Shown piece by piece: positions 32,765 through 41,820 of a DNA stretch of 46,526 nt. The translations under genes and the position numbers were made by a program. Location of the stretch: assembly GCA_036506495.1 (NCBI GenBank), contig DASXRQ010000064.1, positions 1 through 46,526 on the forward strand, in the 5' to 3' direction. The DNA comes from DASXRC01 sp036506495 (lineage in GTDB: Bacteria; Actinomycetota; Actinomycetes; Mycobacteriales; Micromonosporaceae). Below the pieces are notes generated by a model. It made no database searches. It saw only the letters and a list, made by a program, of their open reading frames with translations, and was not told the origin of the DNA. Each line of letters opens with the position of its first letter. Within the stretch, counting starts at the first letter, position 1.

Positions 32765-35494
32765 TCATTGCCCCAGCAGCGCGAGCTTCCGGGCGCGGTG
32801 CACCGCGTCGCGGCGGGTGCCTACACCGAGCTTGCGATAAACGCTGCGCAGATGGGACTTCACGGTGTTCGGCGAGACGGACAGCTCGCGGGCGATGTCG
32901 TTCATGGTCAGCAGGGTGGGTAGGTACCGCAGGACGGCGGCCTCCCGCTCGGTGATCGGCTCCATGATCCGACCCTCGGCCGGCGCCGCGGCGCCCGCGG
33001 CCGACACGATGGCGTCGAGGCGCCGCGCGAACCGTCCGCGCGATGTCCACACCTCACGGTGCCGATCCAGTAGGGCGAAGAGCGGCGCGCCGGCGCCGAC
33101 GAACGGCTCGACGATGTCGAGGGTGGCGGCCGCCGAGAGCGCCTCGGAGAGCGCGATCGATATGGCACCGTCATGGCCGAGCCGGTCGGCGGCCAGAGCC
33201 TCCACCAGCCACGCCTCCGCGCGGGACCATGGCCCCGCTCTCGTGCCCGGCCGATGAACCGACGCCGCCAGGCTCGCGGCCCGCGCGGGCGAGGCGCTGG
33301 CCAGATACGCCCGCGCGGCCGTCACGCTCGCCTGGCCCAGCAGCGGGTTGCCGTGGTTGTGCAGCGCCTCGCTGAGCACGCCCAGGGCGGTCACCGGATG
33401 GCCCGCGGCGAGGCGGAGCTCGGCATCGACGATCGCGAGCCAGTCCCGTGGCAGTGCCGGCGCGCGCCAGTCCCCGGCGCCGGCGCGCGCCTCGCCGAGC
33501 ACGTCGCGGGCGGTCGTCGCGTCGCCCTCCGACAACGACAGCCGGGCTCGGACGCCGGCCAGGATCAGGCGGGCCGCGCGTCCGGGCGCACAGGCCGTGG
33601 CCGCCACCAGGTGGTCGTGCGCCTCGCCGGAGGCGCCGCGCAGCCAACCGACCAAGCCCAGCACGACGTGGCCGAGGGCGACCTCCGCGCATTGCGCGCG
33701 GCCTCCGGCCGCCACGGCGCGCAACGCCGCCTCCGCCTGCTTGGCCGCCTCGGACAGGTCGCCGCGCATGGCCAGCAGCAGGCAGAGGCTGCCGAGCGCG
33801 GCCGCGGCGACCGTGTCCAGCCCATGGTGTTCCGCGGCCACGAGTGAGGCCTTGAGGGCCGGCTCGGCGGCCTCGAACTCGCTCGCCCACAGCCGCGCCG
33901 TGCCGGTGGCCTCCAACGCGATCACCCGCAGCTGCGCCGAAGTCGGGACGACGCCGGGCACCGCGTCGTCGAGGTGGCGAGTCAGCTCGCGGGCCGCGGC
34001 GTACACCGCGGGCCAGTCCTCCAGCCGCCGGGCGATCAGAACCGCGGTGAGGTCCAGCAGGGCCGCGAGCGGAAGCCGCCGCTCGGGCGCGAAGCCCGCG
34101 AGCTTCTCCCGCACCAGGTTGGCGTAGCCCTCGGCCGCGTGCACGTCGCCCTCGTCGGCCTTGACCAGCGCGAAGACGGCCGCGATCTCCGGCTCGTCCA
34201 AGGCGTCGAGCGGTCGGAACTGCTCCGCGAGCCCGCGGATCGCTTCCCGATCGGTGCCGAGGATCCGGGGTGCGCCCAACCGGACCACCAGGCCTGCGGC
34301 GTACGCCATATCGCCCGCCGCGATGGCGTGCCGGATCGCGAGCATCGTCGCGCCGTGGTCCGCGTACCACCGGGCGGCTCGCAGGTGGAGCTCGGGCAGC
34401 TGGTCCGCGAGCGCGATGCTCGCCTCGTGGTGCAGGAACTCCAGGAACGGGCGCCGGTAGCGGTACCACGCACCGTCCGGGGCGATTGGCACGACATGAC
34501 GGTTTCGGCGCAGGCGATCGAGCAGGTGCGGCCCGTCCCGGCGACCAGTGAGCACATTAGCGAGGTCGGCGCTGACCTCGTCCACGACGCTGGAGCGCAG
34601 CAGAAAGTCGCGCATCTCCGCCGTTTCGGCGAGGAACACCTCCGCGCGGAAGAAATCGGTGAGCGACTCGTCGTCCGCAAGAAGGCTGCCCGGCGGCACC
34701 GTCGCGTACGACTCTCGCCGCTCCTCGGCGAGCATCGCCGAGGAGCGGACCGCCGCCGCCAGCCCATCGGTTCGCTCGACGAGCCCGACGGCCTCCTCCT
34801 CGGTGATGGTGATGCCGTGCAGCCCCCACAGCTGTCTGCTCTCCGACGGCGTGAAGGCCAGGTCGTCCGCGTCGATCTCAACGATGTCGCCGGCGAGCCG
34901 TAGGCGACCGAGCGGCAAGGGCGGTTGAGAGCGGGTGCCGAGGACGACCCGGAGCATGGGCACCCCGATCCGGAGAAGCGCCGCGAGAGACTCCGCAGCC
35001 GGACCCTCGCGCAGGCACTCCACGTTGTCGATCACCAGCAGAGCCGGTGCCGGGAGCCGTTCCAGTGCACTGGCCAGGTCGTTGATCAGGTGGCCGCCGG
35101 CGCCGTGGCCGGCCACCGGGAGCCTCCCGAGCGGGCCGTCGGGCGAGCAGCCGGCCGACCGGTGCACGGCGGTGAGCAGGTACGCCCACAGGGTCGCCGG
35201 GTCGTTGTCGAGATCGTCAAGGGTCACCCACGCCGCCACACCCGGCGTGCGACCACGAACCCAGGACGCGAGGAGCACGGTCTTTCCGGCGCCCGCCGGG
35301 GCGGTCACAAGAGTCATCTGAGCGCCGGAGCCGCGCTCGAGTCGAGCCGTGAGGCGAGGCCGGACCACCAATCTCGCTGGGGCGGCCGGGACGGCGAGCT
35401 TGGCCTGGACCAATGGGAGATCCGTAACCATGGTGCCGGGCGGCGCGGCCCGGACGGGGTCGTAGGCCCGCAGGTCCGCGACGCTCTCCGCCAT
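32765..35494 (-). CDS. MalT/LAL-type LuxR-family transcriptional regulator
   Basis: 909 residues; ATG after GGGGGAGTGCC. Architecture: an N-terminal MalT-like start (LPLVQAKLAVPAAPARLVVR PRL), an NTPase with Walker A VTAPAGAGKTVLLASWVRGR, and a MalT-type Walker B region LLVIDNVECL. A long helical TPR region (residues about 350-830) follows. The C-terminal LuxR helix-turn-helix is ITEREAAVLRYLPTLLTMND, IARELSVSPNTVKSHLRSVY, RKLGVGTRRDAVHRARKL. Such regulators are ATP-binding switches activated by an inducer. It is transcribed divergently from the DUF1269 stress operon across 235 bases that include a perfect TCACCC-N5-GGGTGA palindrome, so it is the leading candidate to control that operon. The inducer is unknown. 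Confidence 0.93.
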   Translation of the reverse strand: MAESVADLRAYDPVRAAPPGTMVTDLPLVQAKLAVPAAPARLVVRPRLTARLERGSGAQMTLVTAPAGAGKTVLLASWVRGRTPGVAAWVTLDDLDNDPATLWAYLLTAVHRSAGCSPDGPLGRLPVAGHGAGGHLINDLASALERLPAPALLVIDNVECLREGPAAESLAALLRIGVPMLRVVLGTRSQPPLPLGRLRLAGDIVEIDADDLAFTPSESRQLWGLHGITITEEEAVGLVERTDGLAAAVRSSAMLAEERRESYATVPPGSLLADDESLTDFFRAEVFLAETAEMRDFLLRSSVVDEVSADLANVLTGRRDGPHLLDRLRRNRHVVPIAPDGAWYRYRRPFLEFLHHEASIALADQLPELHLRAARWYADHGATMLAIRHAIAAGDMAYAAGLVVRLGAPRILGTDREAIRGLAEQFRPLDALDEPEIAAVFALVKADEGDVHAAEGYANLVREKLAGFAPERRLPLAALLDLTAVLIARRLEDWPAVYAAARELTRHLDDAVPGVVPTSAQLRVIALEATGTARLWASEFEAAEPALKASLVAAEHHGLDTVAAAALGSLCLLLAMRGDLSEAAKQAEAALRAVAAGGRAQCAEVALGHVVLGLVGWLRGASGEAHDHLVAATACAPGRAARLILAGVRARLSLSEGDATTARDVLGEARAGAGDWRAPALPRDWLAIVDAELRLAAGHPVTALGVLSEALHNHGNPLLGQASVTAARAYLASASPARAASLAASVHRPGTRAGPWSRAEAWLVEALAADRLGHDGAISIALSEALSAAATLDIVEPFVGAGAPLFALLDRHREVWTSRGRFARRLDAIVSAAGAAAPAEGRIMEPITEREAAVLRYLPTLLTMNDIARELSVSPNTVKSHLRSVYRKLGVGTRRDAVHRARKLALLGQ

Positions 35495-35614
35495 GGCACT
35501 CCCCCGCGTTCATGGTCGGCCAACGGCGACCGTCGCCGAACCGATCGCCTCGTGACCTCACCGAGCCTACGAGGATTGTTCGTATTCATGGCGTGGACCC
35601 AAGTTTATGGTGTT

Positions 35615-35631
35615 TCACCCGCTGTGGGTGA
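35615..35631. promoter_or_regulatory. Palindrome TCACCC-N5-GGGTGA, site 1
   Basis: Perfect 6-bp arms (35615-35620 and 35626-35631) with centre GCTGT. It lies in the divergent spacer between the LAL regulator and the DUF1269 operon, about 100 bases upstream of the DUF1269 start. The same arms and spacing recur at 44293-44309 and, with one mismatch, at 40132-40148. Confidence 0.55.
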
Positions 35632-35729
35632 TGGCCCGCCGGGACGCGTCCGGCCTGATGGATCCAAACGCGAGGAATCCCGACGTCTCGGGGCAGGAGA
35701 CGCAGCGAAGGCAGGAAGGCGGGCAGGAG

Positions 35730-36227
35730 ATGGCAACGCTGATCGCGATCGGGTATCCCGACGAGACGACGGCAGACCAGGCGGAGCAGGAGGTCGAGCG
35801 GCTCAGCAAGGACCTGATCATCGAGCCGGACGCCGTCGCGGTGATCGTCCGCGACAAGTCCGGCAGGTTCAAGGTCAGCACCAACCACCACGCCGTCGCC
35901 GGCGGCGCCATGTGGGGGATGTTCTGGGGCGCCCTGTTCGGGCTGTTGTTCTTCATTCCGGTCTTCGGCATGGCCATCGGGGCCGGCCTCGGCGCGCTGA
36001 TGGGCAAGATCGAAAAGTCCGGGATCGATCAAGAGTTCCAGAACCAGGTGCGGGACATGCTGCAGCCTGGAACGTCCGCCCTGTTCCTGGTGGTCGAGAA
36101 GGTCACACCCGACAAGGCGATCGAGTCCCTGAGCAAGTTCGACGGGACGGTTCTCAAGTCGTCGCTGTCGAAGGCGGCCGAGAAGAACCTGCAGGAGGCC
36201 CTGCACGGCCAGCCGGTCGCCGCGTGA
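35730..36227 (+). CDS. DUF1269 membrane stress protein
   Basis: 165 residues from ATG (MATLIAIGYPDET), preceded by GGAAGGCGGGCAGGAG. The frame is open upstream to 35607 but that part crosses the probable promoter. It is the DUF1269 fold: an alpha/beta N-terminal half (TADQAEQEVERLSKDLII, AVAVIVRDKSGRFKVSTNHH), a Gly-rich hydrophobic hairpin (AVAGGAMWGMFWGALFGLLF, FIPVFGMAIGAGLGALMG), and a C-terminal half (LQPGTSALFLVVEKVTPDKA). Family members are induced by acid or general stress and are membrane associated; biochemistry is unknown. It heads a four-gene unit with the DUF6325, SHOCT and multi-TM genes, spaced 1-25 bases apart or overlapping. Confidence 0.88.
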   Translation: MATLIAIGYPDETTADQAEQEVERLSKDLIIEPDAVAVIVRDKSGRFKVSTNHHAVAGGAMWGMFWGALFGLLFFIPVFGMAIGAGLGALMGKIEKSGIDQEFQNQVRDMLQPGTSALFLVVEKVTPDKAIESLSKFDGTVLKSSLSKAAEKNLQEALHGQPVAA

Positions 36228-36252
36228 CCCGACGCGCAACGAAGGAGGGGGC

Positions 36253-36756
36253 ATGGCAGGCGGGCGTGCGACGGTCCCCGCCGGTGGCGCCGGCGTGGAC
36301 GACGAGGTGAGCACCATGGGCCCGATCGACTACGTGGTGGTCGAGTTCCCGGGCAGCCGCATGACGGGCGAGGCGATGGCGCTCCTGGTCGACCTCGTCG
36401 ACCGGGGCATCATTCGCATTCTCGATCTCGTGTTCGTGAAGAAGGACCTGGACGGGTTGGTACGCGGGATGGTCGTCGCGGACCTCGATGGGGACGAACG
36501 GCTCGATCTCGCGGTCTTCGAGGGGGCGTCGTCCGGCATCATCTCCGCGGAGGACGTCGCGGAGGCCGGCGACGTGCTCGAGCCGGGCAGCTCTGCGGGA
36601 ATCCTTGTCTACGAGAACGGGTGGGCGGCGCCGTTCGCCACCGCCCTGAGCCGCGCCGGAGGCCAGCTGGTGGCCAGCGGCCGGATACCAGTGCAGTCGC
36701 TGCTGGCGGCGTTGGAGGCCGCCGAAGCGGCAGAGTCGACGGAAGGGAGATCGTAA
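36253..36756 (+). CDS. DUF6325-family protein
   Basis: 167 residues; ATG after AAGGAGGGGGC, 25 bases downstream of the DUF1269 gene. A second Met at 36316 begins the conserved part, MGPIDYVVVEFPGSRMTGEA. The domain continues ALLVDLVDRGIIRILDLVFV, KKDLDGLVRGMVVADLDGDE, an acidic loop, and LEPGSSAGILVYENGWAAPF, ending in an Ala/Glu helix. It looks soluble and resembles half of the alpha/beta domain found in DUF1269/GSP17M proteins, without the membrane hairpin. The order DUF1269, DUF6325, SHOCT is a recurrent actinobacterial arrangement as I recall it. The stop shares one base with the next start (TAATG). Confidence 0.85.
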   Translation: MAGGRATVPAGGAGVDDEVSTMGPIDYVVVEFPGSRMTGEAMALLVDLVDRGIIRILDLVFVKKDLDGLVRGMVVADLDGDERLDLAVFEGASSGIISAEDVAEAGDVLEPGSSAGILVYENGWAAPFATALSRAGGQLVASGRIPVQSLLAALEAAEAAESTEGRS

Positions 36757-37043
36757 TGCCCGGTCTTCTTCGGGGCGTGGCGCGCACGGCGGTCGTCGCC
36801 GGCACGGCCACCGCGGTCTCGAACCGGGTCTCGCGACGGCAGGCCGGCCGGTGGGCCGAGCAGGAGCAGGCGCAGACCTACCAAGACCAACAGCAGCAGG
36901 CGTACGCGCAGCAGCCGGCGGCGCCGGCCGGCTCCGGGATGGATGACCGGATCGCGCAGCTCAAGCAGCTCGCCGAGCTGAAGGAACAGGGTGTGCTCAC
37001 CGACGCCGAGTTCCAGGCGCAGAAGAGCCGGTTGCTCGGCTAG
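36756..37043 (+). CDS. SHOCT-domain protein
   Basis: 95 residues; ATG after GGAAGGGAG, overlapping the previous stop by one base. A short hydrophobic N-terminus (RTAVVAGTATAVSNRVSRRQ) is followed by a Gln-rich linker (QEQAQTYQDQQQQAYAQQ) and a C-terminal SHOCT motif, DRIAQLKQLAELKEQGVLTD then AEFQAQKSRLLG. SHOCT modules are about 30 residues and mediate oligomerisation or attachment of partner domains. It probably tethers a complex made with the adjacent DUF6325 and DUF1269 proteins. Confidence 0.88.
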   Translation: MPGLLRGVARTAVVAGTATAVSNRVSRRQAGRWAEQEQAQTYQDQQQQAYAQQPAAPAGSGMDDRIAQLKQLAELKEQGVLTDAEFQAQKSRLLG

Positions 37044-37063
37044 CGGAGGAGCATAGGCAGGCC

Positions 37064-38344
37064 GTGGAACCCGCAGACATGAGCGCCGACGAGCGCGCCG
37101 AGCTGGAGCGGTTGCGGGCAGAAGCGGCGGCGTCTCCGGGCAGCCGGTGGGCGCGCGCCGGGCGGTGGACCGCCGCTTGCGCCCTGCTGCTGGTCGCGGC
37201 GCTGCTGGGTGTGCTCGCGGTGACGGCCGTCTACCTGAAGTCGGAGGTGCTCGACACCGAGACGTACGTGCAGACGGTGACCCCGCTGGCCGAGAACACC
37301 GCCGTGCGGGAGGCGCTGGCGAACCGGCTCACCGAGGAGATCGTCACCCGGACGGACGTCGCCGCCCTGGCGACTCAGGTCGCGCGGAGGCTGGTCGCGG
37401 AGGGCGCCCCCGCGCGCGTGAACGACCTGGTCGGGCCGGCTGTCAGCGGACTGACGTCGTTCCTGCACAGCGAGGTCTACCGGCTGCTCGGCACCGCGCA
37501 ATTCCAGGACATCTGGGAACAGGTCAACCGCCAGGCGCACGCGGGTGTGGTCACCGTGCTCACCGGCGGGCAGGGTCAGTTCATCGCCAGCAAAGGAACC
37601 ACGGTCACCATCGACCTGGGCGCGCTGCTGTCCGCGGCCAAGCAGCGCCTCGTCGCCGGGGGCATCAGCATCGCATCCAAAGTGCCGGCCGTGTCGATCA
37701 AGTACGAGCTCGTCGACTCGGCGAAGCTGCCCACCGTGCGCACCTACACCCGCGTCCTCAACTCCGCCGGAACCTGGCTGCCGTTCGTCGCACTCGCGGT
37801 CCTGCTCGCCGGCGTCCTGGTGGCCCCGAACCGCCGCCGCGGGCTGCTGACCGGAGTAGTCATGCTGGGTCTGGCCGCGGCACTCACGCTCGGCGGGCTG
37901 GCGGTGGCGCGCACCTACTACCTCGACAATCTCCCGCAGAGCGTACGGTCGCCGGACGCCGCGGCCGCCGTCGCCGACGCGATCCTGCGCTACCTCATCG
38001 CGGCCCTGCAGACGCTGCTCGTGGTGGCCGCGGTGGTCGTGGTGGGTACGCTGCTCGCCGGCCCGAGTCGGCCCGCGCACGCGTTGCGTCGGCTGGTGAA
38101 CCAGGGGCTGGACGCCGCCGGCCGCGGCCTGGCGCGCGCAGGGTCGTGGGTCGCGGCGGTCGGGCGGACGCTGGCCGGCGCGCGCGGGGTGATCCAGATC
38201 GTCCTCGTGCTCGCCGCCGTCGTCGCTCTCATCCTCGTCAACCGACCCGGTGTCGCCGCCGTCCTATGGACGACGCTCGCGGTGCTCGTGCTGTGCGGGA
38301 TCGTGGAGATCTTCATACGCGGAGCCCGAGCGATGACCGCCTGA
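37064..38344 (+). CDS. Multi-TM membrane protein of the stress operon
   Basis: 426 residues from GTG; ATG at 37079 is an alternative. A cytoplasmic coiled N-terminus (DERAELERLRAEA) precedes a first TM (ACALLLVAALLGVLAVTAVY). An extracytoplasmic domain of about 170 residues follows (SEVLDTETYVQTVTPLAENT, AVREALANRLTEEIV, LGTAQFQDIWEQVNRQAHAG). The C-terminal half has about five TMs (VALAVLLAGVLVAP, GVVMLGLAAALTLGGLAVA, TLLVVAAVVVVGTLLAG, IQIVLVLAAVVALILV, LAVLVLCGIVEIFI). This layout is common in actinobacterial integral membrane proteins of unknown role. It starts 20 bases after the SHOCT gene, and its end overlaps the antiporter by 81 bases. Confidence 0.8.
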   Translation: MEPADMSADERAELERLRAEAAASPGSRWARAGRWTAACALLLVAALLGVLAVTAVYLKSEVLDTETYVQTVTPLAENTAVREALANRLTEEIVTRTDVAALATQVARRLVAEGAPARVNDLVGPAVSGLTSFLHSEVYRLLGTAQFQDIWEQVNRQAHAGVVTVLTGGQGQFIASKGTTVTIDLGALLSAAKQRLVAGGISIASKVPAVSIKYELVDSAKLPTVRTYTRVLNSAGTWLPFVALAVLLAGVLVAPNRRRGLLTGVVMLGLAAALTLGGLAVARTYYLDNLPQSVRSPDAAAAVADAILRYLIAALQTLLVVAAVVVVGTLLAGPSRPAHALRRLVNQGLDAAGRGLARAGSWVAAVGRTLAGARGVIQIVLVLAAVVALILVNRPGVAAVLWTTLAVLVLCGIVEIFIRGARAMTA

Positions 38345-40093
38345 CGCCGACGCCAGCAGCACCACCGCGTCGCCGGACTCCACCGCCGGCGTGCCGCGGC
38401 GGGTGACTGGGTCGAGCCGACCGCCCGGACGCACCACGAACAGCACGTCCCGACCCGGTGGAATCGCCCGGTCACCGGGGCGTAGCACGGCACGGGCCCC
38501 GGCGCGCCACCGGCGACCGATCTCCGCACCGGTCAGGTCCGGATGGAACAGGACCTCGCCGGCCGCGTCCGGCGCGACCACGGGGTGGCTGTCCGCTAGG
38601 GGTGCGACCCGGTAGACCGGGCCATCAGTCAGCCCGGCGAGGACAGCCGCCGCCAAGGCGTTGAAGTCGTCCTCGGCGGTGAGCAGGAGCACCGCGGCGA
38701 CCTCCTCGATCCGTGCGCCGCCACCGACCGCGTCGGCCATCAACCTTCCCGGTGCCACGTCGAGACCCGATGCCCGCAGGTCTGCGCGCTGAGCCGCCGG
38801 AGCCGCCCACACCAGCACGTCGGCCCCGGCCGACCGAAGGGCCCGGCCGAGGTCGATCACCCACGGGTCGCCGCCAACGACCAGCACGCGGGTGCCGGTC
38901 GGTCGGACCACCCCGAGCCTGCGCGCCACCGGTGCCGCCGTCAGGCCGTACAGGGTCACTGTCCCGACGATCACGAGGAAGGTGGCGGGCAAGACCTTCT
39001 GGGCTCCGCCGACCCCGGCGGAGACGAGGTCGGCGGAGAACGCCGACGCGGTCGCGGCGGCCACGATGCCGCGCGGCGCCATCCAGCCCACGAACGCCCG
39101 TTCGCCCCGCCTCAGGTCGGTTCCGACCGTCGACACCCAGGCCACGAGCGGCCGGACGAGCAGCACCAGCACGGCGACCAGCCCGAGGGTCGCCAGGACC
39201 AGCCCGTTCAGGGACTGCGGACTCACCGTCGCCGAGATGGAGACGAACAGCAGTCCGATGATGAGCTCCACGAGCGTGTCGAAGAAAGGCCGGCGCGCCG
39301 GTATATCGAACCCCGCGAGGTTCGCGGCGGCCAGCCCCATCACGATCGCCGCGATCAGGCCGGTGTCGTCCCGGACGATGTCGCAGCCGGCGGCTACCGC
39401 CACGACGAGGGCCAGCTGAGCCGCCGTGCCCAACACCTCACCGAGCCGCAGGCCACGCAGCACCAACCAGAGGACGGCCGCGCCGGCCGCCCCACCCACC
39501 AGACCGACCGCGACGCTCGCCGCGAATCCGACGAAGTCGGTGCCAGGGCGGGTCGGCGTCGTGGCGATGACCGCGTGGAACACGAGCGCTCCGAGGATGC
39601 CGCCGATCGGGTCGATGAGCGACCCCTCCCATGAGAGGATCTGGCGTACCCGTTCGCTGGGTCGGATGAAGTCCAGTAGCGGGCCCACGACCGTGGGCCC
39701 GGACACCACAAGGATCGCCCCGAGCATGGCGGCGGCACCTCGGGTCAGCCCGAGTAGGGGCAGCGCGGCCAGCGCCGCGGACAGCCAGGTGATGGCGGCA
39801 CCGAAGGCAAGCAATCGTACGACGACCTGGCGGGTATGCCCGGTCAGCCCGCGCAGGTTCAGGCCCAGGGCAGCGTCGTAGAGGATCACGGCGACGGCGA
39901 GCCCGACGAGCGGCTGGAAGGCGGCGCCAAGCAGCCGGTTGGGATTGATGTCGTCGGTCAGCGCGCCGGCAACGAAACCGACCGGCAGCAGCACGATGAT
40001 CGCGGGAATGCGTAGCCGGCTCGCGAGGATCTGCGACCCGACCGCGAGGACCAGCGTGAGGCCGATGCCAAGGAGTATCTCGTTGGTGGTCAC
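38264..40093 (-). CDS. Cation:proton antiporter (CPA family) with TrkA-N and TrkA-C-like domains
   Basis: 609 residues from the GTG at 40091-40093, which has GGAG five bases upstream; an in-frame GTG two codons earlier is possible. About twelve TMs fill residues 1-400: ILLGIGLTLVLAVGSQILAS, ALVVSGPTVVGPLLDF as ILVVSGPTVVGPLLDFIRPS, LSWEGSLIDPIGGILGALVF and FVGWMAPRGIVAAATASAFS. These are NhaP/CPA1-type motifs, including the GPT and P-R-G-I segments. The C-terminal 200 residues hold a Rossmann-like TrkA-N domain (TRVLVVGGDPWVIDLGRALR) and a TrkA-C-like end (DRAIPPGRDVLFVVRPGGRL). It should exchange Na+ or K+ for H+ under nucleotide control. The start is 90 bases from the divergent MFS gene. 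Confidence 0.92.
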   Translation of the reverse strand: MTTNEILLGIGLTLVLAVGSQILASRLRIPAIIVLLPVGFVAGALTDDINPNRLLGAAFQPLVGLAVAVILYDAALGLNLRGLTGHTRQVVVRLLAFGAAITWLSAALAALPLLGLTRGAAAMLGAILVVSGPTVVGPLLDFIRPSERVRQILSWEGSLIDPIGGILGALVFHAVIATTPTRPGTDFVGFAASVAVGLVGGAAGAAVLWLVLRGLRLGEVLGTAAQLALVVAVAAGCDIVRDDTGLIAAIVMGLAAANLAGFDIPARRPFFDTLVELIIGLLFVSISATVSPQSLNGLVLATLGLVAVLVLLVRPLVAWVSTVGTDLRRGERAFVGWMAPRGIVAAATASAFSADLVSAGVGGAQKVLPATFLVIVGTVTLYGLTAAPVARRLGVVRPTGTRVLVVGGDPWVIDLGRALRSAGADVLVWAAPAAQRADLRASGLDVAPGRLMADAVGGGARIEEVAAVLLLTAEDDFNALAAAVLAGLTDGPVYRVAPLADSHPVVAPDAAGEVLFHPDLTGAEIGRRWRAGARAVLRPGDRAIPPGRDVLFVVRPGGRLDPVTRRGTPAVESGDAVVLLASASGGHRSGSAYEDLHDPAQHEHRERRP

Positions 40094-40131
40094 CGCCACT
40101 CCATCCGACGCCCGCGACCGGCGGCGTCGCC

Positions 40132-40148
40132 TCACCCGCAACAGGTGA
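40132..40148. promoter_or_regulatory. Palindrome TCACCC-N5-AGGTGA, site 2 (one mismatch)
   Basis: TCACCC (40132-40137), centre GCAAC, then AGGTGA (40143-40148). One base differs from the perfect form at 35615 and 44293. It is centred between the divergent antiporter and MFS genes, about 35-40 bases from each start. Confidence 0.42.
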
Positions 40149-40183
40149 AGCAGGCGGGTAGTGATGGGGCGTATGAAGACCAG

Positions 40184-41815
40184 ATGGCGGAGGTACGGGT
40201 ACCGCGGGCCCGAGTGTCTGAGCCCCGCACGGCCCCCGCCCCGCGGCGGTCGGCGCTGGTGCTGGTGTCGCTGATCCTGGTGGCCGCCGTCGCCAACCTC
40301 AACCTCGCCGTGGCCAACGTCGCGCTGCCGGACATCGGCCGGGCGTTCGACGCGTCGCAGACCGCGCTCAACCTCGTCGCGGTCGGGTACTCGCTCGGGC
40401 TCGCCGCATCGGTTCTCTACCTCGGCGCGCTCGGCGACCACCACGGCCGCAAGATCATGCTGATCGGCGGTACGGCGCTCTCGGTGCCGGCGTGCCTGCT
40501 GGCCGCCTTCGCACCATCCGTCGAGGTCCTGATCGCGGCGCGACTCCTGGGTGGACTCGCGGCCGGCATGGCCTTCCCGACGACACTCGCGCTGATCACG
40601 GCGCTGTGGGCAGGACCCGGCCGTACCCGGGCGATCGCCCTGTGGTCGGCACTTGGCGGCGCGATTTCGTCGCTCGGTCCGCTCACCGCCGGCGCGTTGC
40701 TGCTGGGTTCCTGGTGGGGGTCGGTCTTCCTCATCACCCTGCCGCTCGCCGTGGTGGCGCTGGTCATGGCCCTCGTGTTCGTGCCAGGGCACATCAACGA
40801 GACCACCGAGCCGGTGGACAACCTCGGCGGAGTGCTGTCCGTCCTGGTGGTCGCCGCGCTCGTCCTCGCGATCAACTTCGCGCCGGTACCGAACCGGATC
40901 ACGCTCGCGCTCAGTCTCGCCGGCGTCGCGGTCGTCGTCGGGCTGGCGTTCGTCGTCCGCCAGCGGCGGGCCGCCGTTCCGCTCTACGACCTGCACGTGG
41001 CCGGCCGGCGCACCTTCTGGGTCGCCGCGTGCGCGGGCATGATCGTGTTCGGCACGCTGATGGGAGCGATGTTCGTCGGCCAGCAGTTCCTGCAGAACGT
41101 ACTCGGCTACTCCACGCTGCAGGCCGGCCTGGCCATCCTGCCCGCGGCGGCCCTCATGGTGGTGGCGGCGCCCCGCTCGGCCCGGCTCGTCGAGACGCGC
41201 GGCGCCCGGTTCACGCTGCTCGCCGGGTACGCGTTCTGCCTGCTCGGCTTCGTCGTGATGCTGCTGCTGTGGAACGAGAACATCCCGTACTGGCCGGTCG
41301 GGCTCGCGTACGCCCTGATCGGTGCCGGCGTCGGCCTCGCCGGAACCCCGGCCTCCCACAGCCTGACCGGCTCCGTACCGGTGGAGCGCGCCGGCATGGC
41401 GTCGGGCACCGCGGATCTCCAACGCGACCTGGGCGGCGCCGTCATGCAGTCGATCCTCGGCGCGTTGCTCACCGCGGGCTACGCGGCCGCGGTGTCGGCG
41501 GCCGTCGCCGCGGCACCGAACCGGTCACAGATCACCAACGACGTCCAGAGCGAGCTCGAGAAGTCCTTCTCCAGCGCGACCAGCGTCGCGGAACGCTACC
41601 CGCAGTACGCGAGCCAGATCACCGCCGGTGCCAGGTCCTCGTTCCTGGACGGCGCCGACTGGGCGTACCTGGCGGGGATCATCGCGATCCTGGTCGGCGC
41701 CCTGCTCGTCTGGGTGCTGTTCCCCCGCGCGAACCGCGAGCGTGAGCTGCTGGCCCGCTACCACGCCGAGGACATCGTGCGCCTGAGCGGTGGGTCACGC
41801 CGATCGCGGCGCTAG
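40184..41815 (+). CDS. MFS transporter, DHA2-like (14-TM) drug exporter
   Basis: 543 residues from ATG (MAEVRVPRARVSE); a GTG at 40145 would add 13 residues but overlaps the palindrome. Typical DHA2 features are seen: TM1 LVLVSLILVAAVANLNLAVA and NVALPDIGRAFDASQT, then LGALGDHHGRKIMLIGG (motif A, G-x-L-x-D-x-x-G-R-K) and LLGGLAAGMAFPTTLALITA. About fourteen helices fit the length, with a large loop near residues 440-500 (AAPNRSQITNDVQSELEKSF). It likely exports hydrophobic compounds by proton antiport. It ends 5 bases from the convergent cydB stop, with no room for a terminator. Confidence 0.92.
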   Translation: MAEVRVPRARVSEPRTAPAPRRSALVLVSLILVAAVANLNLAVANVALPDIGRAFDASQTALNLVAVGYSLGLAASVLYLGALGDHHGRKIMLIGGTALSVPACLLAAFAPSVEVLIAARLLGGLAAGMAFPTTLALITALWAGPGRTRAIALWSALGGAISSLGPLTAGALLLGSWWGSVFLITLPLAVVALVMALVFVPGHINETTEPVDNLGGVLSVLVVAALVLAINFAPVPNRITLALSLAGVAVVVGLAFVVRQRRAAVPLYDLHVAGRRTFWVAACAGMIVFGTLMGAMFVGQQFLQNVLGYSTLQAGLAILPAAALMVVAAPRSARLVETRGARFTLLAGYAFCLLGFVVMLLLWNENIPYWPVGLAYALIGAGVGLAGTPASHSLTGSVPVERAGMASGTADLQRDLGGAVMQSILGALLTAGYAAAVSAAVAAAPNRSQITNDVQSELEKSFSSATSVAERYPQYASQITAGARSSFLDGADWAYLAGIIAILVGALLVWVLFPRANRERELLARYHAEDIVRLSGGSRRSRR

Positions 41816-41820
41816 CCCGG

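Noticed and set aside
33171..34469. 432-codon same-strand frame within the LAL regulator gene
   Set aside because: It is an out-of-frame shadow of the regulator, rich in Arg and Gly with no domain, while the regulator frame is continuous from Walker A to the helix-turn-helix.
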